NCBI GenBank assembly: GCA_036971475.1
Contig: JBAIZL010000001.1
Location: 284,478,425-284,542,424 of the forward strand
Length of the DNA stretch: 64,000 nt
Source of the DNA: Prosapia bicincta
Taxonomy: Eukaryota > Arthropoda > Insecta > Hemiptera > Cercopidae
Direction of reading: 5' to 3'
In this document: one piece after another, positions 58,615 through 64,000 of the stretch
How positions within the stretch are numbered: the stretch's first letter is position 1
How the letters are laid out: each line of letters starts with the position of its first letter
Notes under the pieces: generated by a model
Told to the model about the DNA's origin: nothing
Databases searched by the model: none
The model's input: the letters and a program-made list of their open reading frames with translations, nothing else
Made by a program: the position numbers and the translations under genes

Positions 58615-58995
58615 GATATTGACAACTCAGGAGAACTTGGAGCTAATTTATATCCTCAAGGAAAAAGTTTGAAAATTAATAGTAATTCTAACGCTTAAAC
58701 TTGGACTCAAATAGAGAAAAGTTATGTAACTAATTTGTCTTTAATTTAAATAATTACCAAATTTAAGTAGTAGAGGAGAGTGTCGCACATTGGAACACTA
58801 GTAAGAGCTAGGGGTGTTGAAAATTGAGGAGAACTTGGAGATTATTTACACCCTCAAGGAAAGAGTTTGAAAATTAATTGTAATGCTAATGCATAGAACT
58901 TGACTGAAACGGAAAACAATAAGTGATGTATCTGTCTTTAATTTAAATACATTCGAAATTTAAATAGTGGGGGAGATTGTTGTACTCTGGAACAC
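58615..58995. repeat. ~198-bp direct duplication
   Basis: AGGAGAACTTGGAG, CCTCAAGGAAA(A/G)AGTTTGAAAATTAAT, GTCTTTAATTTAAAT and CTCTGGAACACTA-like blocks occur in the same order at about 58630-58800 and 58828-58992, with moderate divergence. Confidence 0.8.
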
Positions 58996-58999
58996 TAAT

Positions 59000-60715
59000 T
59001 CGGTTTGATTTGCGTTGGAATTTGTCAGTCACTTGTACTCTTTGAATAAACTAGAAGTAGATAGCACTGTAGATTTTAATAAACCATTCTGTCCCATTTT
59101 AGTTACGCGTAGATGACTCGTAGTTGTGTACGATGAGAAATTAATTACACTTATTTTAGCTGTGTTGTAGTAATAGTAAATGAAAACTTCATATTCCTAT
59201 TGATGCCGTTTGTAGTTAACAATGCCACGCCATAGATCTGGTGTTAAAAATGGGCTTACCAATTTAGATGAGATATGAAAAAAATAGAAAAAGTAATATT
59301 GTTTTCACGTTAGAGAATTTCAATTCGAAAATTTGTAAATATAGACTGGCGACTCTTTCCGGACAGTTGGCAAATATTAGAAAATGTAGAGAGAAATCAT
59401 ATCAGTATGTACCTAATCGTTAACCATAAGGTTTCTAATTTAACAGAAATTAGGCCTACTTGTAAATTTGCACTGTCGGGAAAAAAATCCTGACAAGTTT
59501 GAAAATTATTAAATTTTTTAAAATTAAACATATACTTACTACATTTTTACATTTCTTAAACAAAAGTATTCTGAAAATATATATAGTTCAAAATAACGTA
59601 TAACAAAACATAATAAGGCGGAAATTTATTATTAATTTTTTTTTTAACTGCCAAAAATCTACGAAGCGAAGGTCAGCAATATAAAATATTTAAAATTCCT
59701 TTAATATGTGACTGAAATGGTGAAAGGGTATCATTTGAGAATGTATACACAAAAATATAAACTGGTATTGACCCATCTAGTCAAGGAAATATTGGGAGGT
59801 ACAGTACACCACTACGAAGATAGATGCAACGCGATGCATAAGTTGATAGATGTATGACACAAAGTCAGATTAAATAACAGAGGTTATGTCTGAACTATTT
59901 GTTCTATGGCCATGACAGCTGACATGTGTCCTGCTGTGCTCAACAGGTGATGTCGAAGAAATGATTCAATCAGTGGATAGACCTGTTAGTCCATTCCAAC
60001 TTCAATCTACGTTCACTTGTAAATCTAGGTTTAAATGATTAAATACTTGTTTATAAGAGTTGAATTAATAGTAGTGGACGTATGTCAAATATTTGTGTAT
60101 ATATACACAAATATATTTGTGTGTGTGTGTATGTGAGTATGTGTAAATAATACTTATTTAATGTCATGAAATAAACTTTACCTTTCTTCAAAAAATTTAT
60201 TTTATTTACATAAATTCACCAAATTTAATTTTGGTAGATATTAAAAAATTATTTCTTATTAAACACCATTTTAACTCAACTTCTTATAATTAAATAATAA
60301 CGAAGCAATTCATAATCTGTTTTTAATTTATGGGTGTATTTTTTTGTACTTAAATCTCGACGAAAATAACAGAACATTTCCTTTTTACTTAACATACCTC
60401 TGTAAATAAAATACATTCTAGAAATTCATATTTGAGGTTTTCTGGATATGAATTTACAATTAATAGGTCTAGCTTCCTAACTGAACCAAAACCTCTTTAC
60501 CACGTATTGTGCTATATTGAAAATGAAAGAACAACTTCTTACATAATATTGATAAAAATATCAAATTATTTGCTACGATACAATACAAAAATGTTAAGTT
60601 TGTATAAAATGACGTTTATATTTACCGTTTCTTATAAAACAATTTAACCCAATATTGTTTAACCAAATTCTGTACTAAACAAAAAAAAAATAACTGCACA
60701 AGATTTCACAAAAGA
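59000..60715. other. No recognised gene
   Basis: AT-rich. A short TATATACACAAATATATTTG with GT run lies at 60095-60140. Frame 60432-60647 unrecognised. Confidence 0.5.
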
Positions 60716-60940
60716 ATATATTTTATTGTCATACGGGTTTCGTAGACATGCCATCATCATCAGTGAGACTACAACCAATTTACAACCGCCAGGATTGTAG
60801 ATATAAGGATGAACCATTAGTAAGACGTAATCTGGACTGCCTTTCGCATGACGTCAGCGTCGAACCAATATTACCTCAACCACTACACTTAGCATTACGT
60901 TACTACTCCTTCCTCATTAATATAATATTTACGTAAAATT
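60670..60940 (-). mobile_element. Penelope-like 3' end (ACCCGT type)
   Basis: Minus strand reads ACTGATGATGATGGCATGTC, then TACGAAACCCGTATGACAAT and AAAATATATTC. A GC-richer leader (60770-60900, with ATGACGTCAGCGTCGAACC on the plus strand) precedes it, as in Penelope terminal repeats. A run of A/T follows at ~60680-60690. Confidence 0.45.
60729..60766 (-). ncRNA. Hammerhead-like motif, weak stem II
   Basis: Minus strand: stem I TCA with TGA, core CTGATGA, then a region with only a weak G-U-containing stem II, GAA, stem III ACCCGT (AC/GT), A at the cleavage position. Core intact, but stem II is poor. Confidence 0.4.
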
Positions 60941-60944
60941 TGTG

Positions 60945-61500
60945 TGTATAATTTTCCGAGACTATGCTAGTTTTATTTTAGTTGTAGTTAATTTGTACGC
61001 TAGAAAAATGATTCTAGCCAATATATTAAGTAAATAATACTAGTATAGTAAATTACTAGAAGGTAAATGTAATACGATTATGGTATTTTTATTCTAGTAG
61101 TATACAATCGTGAATTAAGGAAATAGATTCTTGTTATAATAATATACTACATCGTTTTTAGAGGCAACTCATCAAAAAAAAGTTATTTTAAAGTATATTT
61201 TACGATAAGTTACTCAAAAACCTATACATGAAAACAACCATCATAAAAAAAAATTTCATACCCAATAAACTAAATTATATATATTGCATAATTAAATTAT
61301 ATAATTGTGTATAAGTTATATGATATTGTATGTTAGACGGTTTTATCACAAAAATTCCGCAGTGTCGGCAAAGATTCATAATGTAAAATAAATGTATATA
61401 TGAAATAAAACAACTGATTTAATATATGTTTTTAATTCTACATAATAAGATTGTTAAAAAATATTGATACATACAGTTCAAAAATATTTAATGTTCTAAT
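60945..61500. other. No recognised gene
   Basis: AT-rich, no supported features. Confidence 0.5.
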
Positions 61501-61508
61501 CGAGTTGC

Positions 61509-61792
61509 CTTCAAATGACCAAACTTCATCTAACCAAAATGACACAATATACGGAACCGTCAACTAACTAAATACGCTACATTCAAATAATCGTAATGCA
61601 CGGACTTTAACTAACCAAATAAGCGGACTTTAACTAACCATATTAGTTCCCATTTATTAACTTAAAGTTGTGCGTTGAACGCCTGCGGAACGGCAAAACG
61701 ATAACCCGCAACATTACGTTCAGTTTAAGTCCGTGTATTTGGTTAGTTGACGGCTGAGTATTTTGGTTAGATGAAGTTTGGTCATTTGAAGT
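61509..61792. mobile_element. ~285-bp MITE with long imperfect inverted repeats
   Basis: The left end TTCAAATGACCAAACTTCAT with CTAACCAAAAT is mirrored at the right end (…ATTTTGGTTAG, ATGAAGTTTGGTCATTTGAA). Pairing continues inward over CCGTCAACTAAC(T/C)AAATAC and ACGGACTT, ~90 bp per arm. An internal direct repeat (GGACTTTAACTAACCA) occurs twice at ~61604 and 61625. No coding sequence. The family is not known. Confidence 0.75.
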
Positions 61793-61856
61793 AGCCCCTT
61801 CTAAAACGTGTTAATTTGTTCAAAACATGTGTATATTTCCATATTTCTTCAAACAT

Positions 61857-62200
61857 TTAATTTAATATTTTAAGCTTCCTGGCCCATTTTCTGTTATGAT
61901 CTACCTTTTCACGCACATTTTCATTCAGGAACCGAACACCGATGCAGGTATGAACAAGAATTATTAGACGCTTGGTAGCTTCTTCAGAGATAGCACTGTA
62001 CACTTCTGATATTTTATTGGAAGCTATTGATTTTACTATCTCTACGATTCCACTGTCCTTACAAGTCTTTTTCTCTATGCATTTGAGTAAAACTGTCTTC
62101 GACAATTCGAGCTCCAAAGAAAAAACGTCACTGGGTGCAAAACCCACGTTTAGACATAGTTTCAATCCACGATAGGTTTGTCTTGAAACTTGTGGATTTC
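61857..62200 (-). CDS. Unrecognised ~110-codon frame, possible exon or transposon piece
   Basis: The minus strand is open from a TGA near 62205 to TAA at 61857, without an in-frame ATG near its beginning, so it would have to be an internal exon or a truncated frame. It reads SRQTYRGLKLCLNVGFAPSD, then LELSKTVLLKCIEKKTCKDSG, a helix-like EIVKSIASNKISEVYSAISEE, and ends VDHNRKWARKLKILN (segments given separately). The composition is balanced and protein-like, with Cys at four places, and clearly unlike the low-complexity frames nearby. I have a vague sense of resemblance to transposase-associated proteins but cannot name a family. No clear splice acceptor was identified. Confidence 0.35.
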
Positions 62201-62209
62201 AATCAACCT

Positions 62210-63420
62210 AAATGTTGTTATTTGTCCTACAGTTTAAGACCCACATATCCGGTTACAAAGCGGATAGTTTCTGTTTTTAAAACACATTCACTGTTAAATT
62301 TATATATGCGCAGCCTGCTCCAACACAAGCAAGCTTAATTATCATATACCTTTCTACTAATTTTTAATTTTACAAAATCATAGTTTTTAATTTATAAAGT
62401 CTGATAAAGGCTTATCTTTAGTTAAATAATATAATATTTAACTCTCTATCACTATTTTCATATATTTAATTTACAATAATTAACACGTTTAAGGAAATAT
62501 GCTAAAGCCAGATGTAACAGTTTGATAAATAGCCGTCAAGTAACGTACTGGAAAACTTGTTCAAAATGCAATATAAATCTGAGTTGATAAATTAACGTCG
62601 GAATGCTGACAGCTCTTGTTTCTAAGAAGTCAGAGCAGACGGTGGCAAAGCTGGTTCTAAATAACTTTCATAGAAATAAATTTTAAATGAGAAAACAGAT
62701 CCTGTGAATGTTATCTATAATGAGAGCTCCTTAAACGCCACAAAAGAAGTCCTCTGCTCGAGACGTCTTAACTAAAAGATCGATTTCTTAATGCAGGTCA
62801 CTCGAGGTCAGTGGAAATCTTGAGCTCAAACGAAGCCGTACAACTTTCTTGAAAATATTTCCATGAGGGTGAATTTAGAAATTATTTTTGGGAATATAGT
62901 TTCAACTAATGTTAAGTATTTTTTTAAACTTAGGTAATTTAATAAAATGTAACAACATAAAGATTTAATATTTTTCTTTTTTATTTATAATGTCAGGCAC
63001 AGGTTTAGCAATTCCACGCCGTTGTTTGCTTTGGTGTTTAACAACAAAATTCAAGGAAATGTTAAATGAAATATAACCTGCACACATAATATTAATGTTT
63101 ATTCTTTCGGTTAAGAAAGTGTAATTTTCATTGTTAACAAAATTTGAAACAGGTGGATATAGAAAGAAAGGGTTGGTGTCCTTCTAGGCCTTACGATGTA
63201 AAATACAACAAAAATAACCGATTTTTACTTTAAATTTATATCTAACTAGCTTACGTGTCTCGCGTTGCTGCGATTACATGAAATACGAATGTCGAGCAAA
63301 CTTGATATGTAAACATTTATTGTAAATTGTCTCATTGTATTGAAAATAACTTATTATGTTCATTGGGAAAATTTCACAAAGTATCGTTAATTTTCTATCA
63401 ATTTGATTATATGCTTTTGT
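62210..63420. other. No recognised gene
   Basis: AT-rich, with a GC-richer patch at 62620-62830. No supported features. Confidence 0.5.
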
Positions 63421-63439
63421 ATAAATACATCTCAAAATA

Positions 63440-64000
63440 TTAATCTCATCTCCCAATACTAACATCGTCTACAAATACTACTCTCATCGTCCAATACTAC
63501 TCTTATCTCCCAAGACTACTCTCATATTTCAATACTACTCTCATCTTCCAATACTACTCTTATCTCCCGATACTACTCTCATCTTCCAATGCTACTCTCA
63601 TTTTCCAATACTACTCTCATCTCATAATACTACCCTCATCTTCCAATACTACTCCCATATTCCAATACTACTCTCATCTTCCAATACTACTATCAACTTT
63701 CAATACTACTCTCGTCTCCTAATACTACTCTCATCTCCCAATACTACTCTCATCATTTAATACTACTCTCATCTTCCAATACTACTCTCACCTCCCAATA
63801 CTACTCTCAACTCCCAATACTACTCTCGCCTTCCAATACTACTCTTATCTCCCAATACTACTCTCATGTCAAAATACTACTCTCATCTTCAATACTACTC
63901 TCATCTTTCAATAATACTCTCATCTTCCAAAACTACTCTCATCTTCCAAATATTACTCTCATATTTCAATACTACTCTTATCTTCCAATACTACTCTCAT
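63440..64000. repeat. 19-bp minisatellite, ~29 units, continues past the window
   Basis: Unit ATCTTCCAATACTACTCTC with frequent changes in the first five bases (CTCCC, TTTCC, TATTC) and a conserved AATACTACTCTC core. One strand is very poor in G. The array is cut by the window edge. Confidence 0.95.

Overview
This is a 64 kb piece of an animal nuclear genome, very A+T-rich by eye, with no complete protein-coding host gene that I can support. Long (AT)n, (GT)n and GATA/GACA arrays, a short CCTAA run, and the mix of Penelope, hAT, pogo-like and RNase-H-bearing LINE remnants suggest an arthropod (insect or chelicerate). That is an inference from repeat content only; no gene fixes the taxon. It reads as intergenic or intronic DNA built from old transposons and tandem repeats.

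Layout. 1-3.2 kb: AT-rich DNA with a 3' fragment of a Penelope-like element (PLE). 3.5-5.4 kb: a pogo/Tigger-type DNA transposon with 17-bp terminal inverted repeats and TA flanks, which itself holds a second inverted-repeat element carrying a tRNA-derived sequence. 5.6-7.3 kb: minisatellite and long microsatellites. 7.4-7.7 kb: hAT transposase C-terminus. 9.1-9.75 kb: interspersed repeat 'family A' and a PLE end. 12.2-13.3 kb: a chain of large palindromes made of PLE ends separated by AT arrays. 13.5 kb: possible piggyBac N-terminus. 14.3-15.1 kb: GATA/GACA-type repeats. 17.5-18.9 kb: 16-bp satellite. 19.6-20.6 kb: inverted-repeat element with a short reading frame. 22.2-24.7 kb: family A, a PLE end, and a hAT element with near-identical 8-bp target duplications. 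26.6-27.1 kb: RTE-like LINE 3' end. 27.66-28.34 kb: collapsed PLE with terminal repeats and part of its N-terminal frame. 29.6 kb: PLE end. 30.9-33.2 kb: ~154-bp satellite. 36.9-37.5 kb: PLE with a GIY-YIG endonuclease frame. 38.1-38.7 kb: family A with a tRNA-like sequence. 39.6-42.0 kb: two very long CA and GT arrays. 46.3 kb: hAT dimerisation motif. 47.1-50.1 kb: LINE with RT and RNase H remnants split by a 1.3 kb minisatellite grown from its own coding sequence. 52.3-52.8, 58.0 and 60.7 kb: further PLE ends. 55.0-56.0 kb: 170-bp higher-order minisatellite. 61.5 kb: a ~285-bp MITE. 63.4-64.0 kb: a 19-bp minisatellite running off the edge.

The most interesting signal is a set of compact hammerhead-ribozyme-like motifs at the PLE ends. 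At least six sequence families keep the same architecture: stem I, a CUGANGA-like core, one extra base, stem II, GAA, a short self-complementary stem III, then the cleavage position. The stems differ between families, mostly with compensating changes. Hammerheads in PLE terminal repeats, including minimal ones that act as dimers, are established; the diversity packed into this window, with palindromic and variant-core versions, is what merits a second look. Some copies look active and others carry core changes that should silence them.
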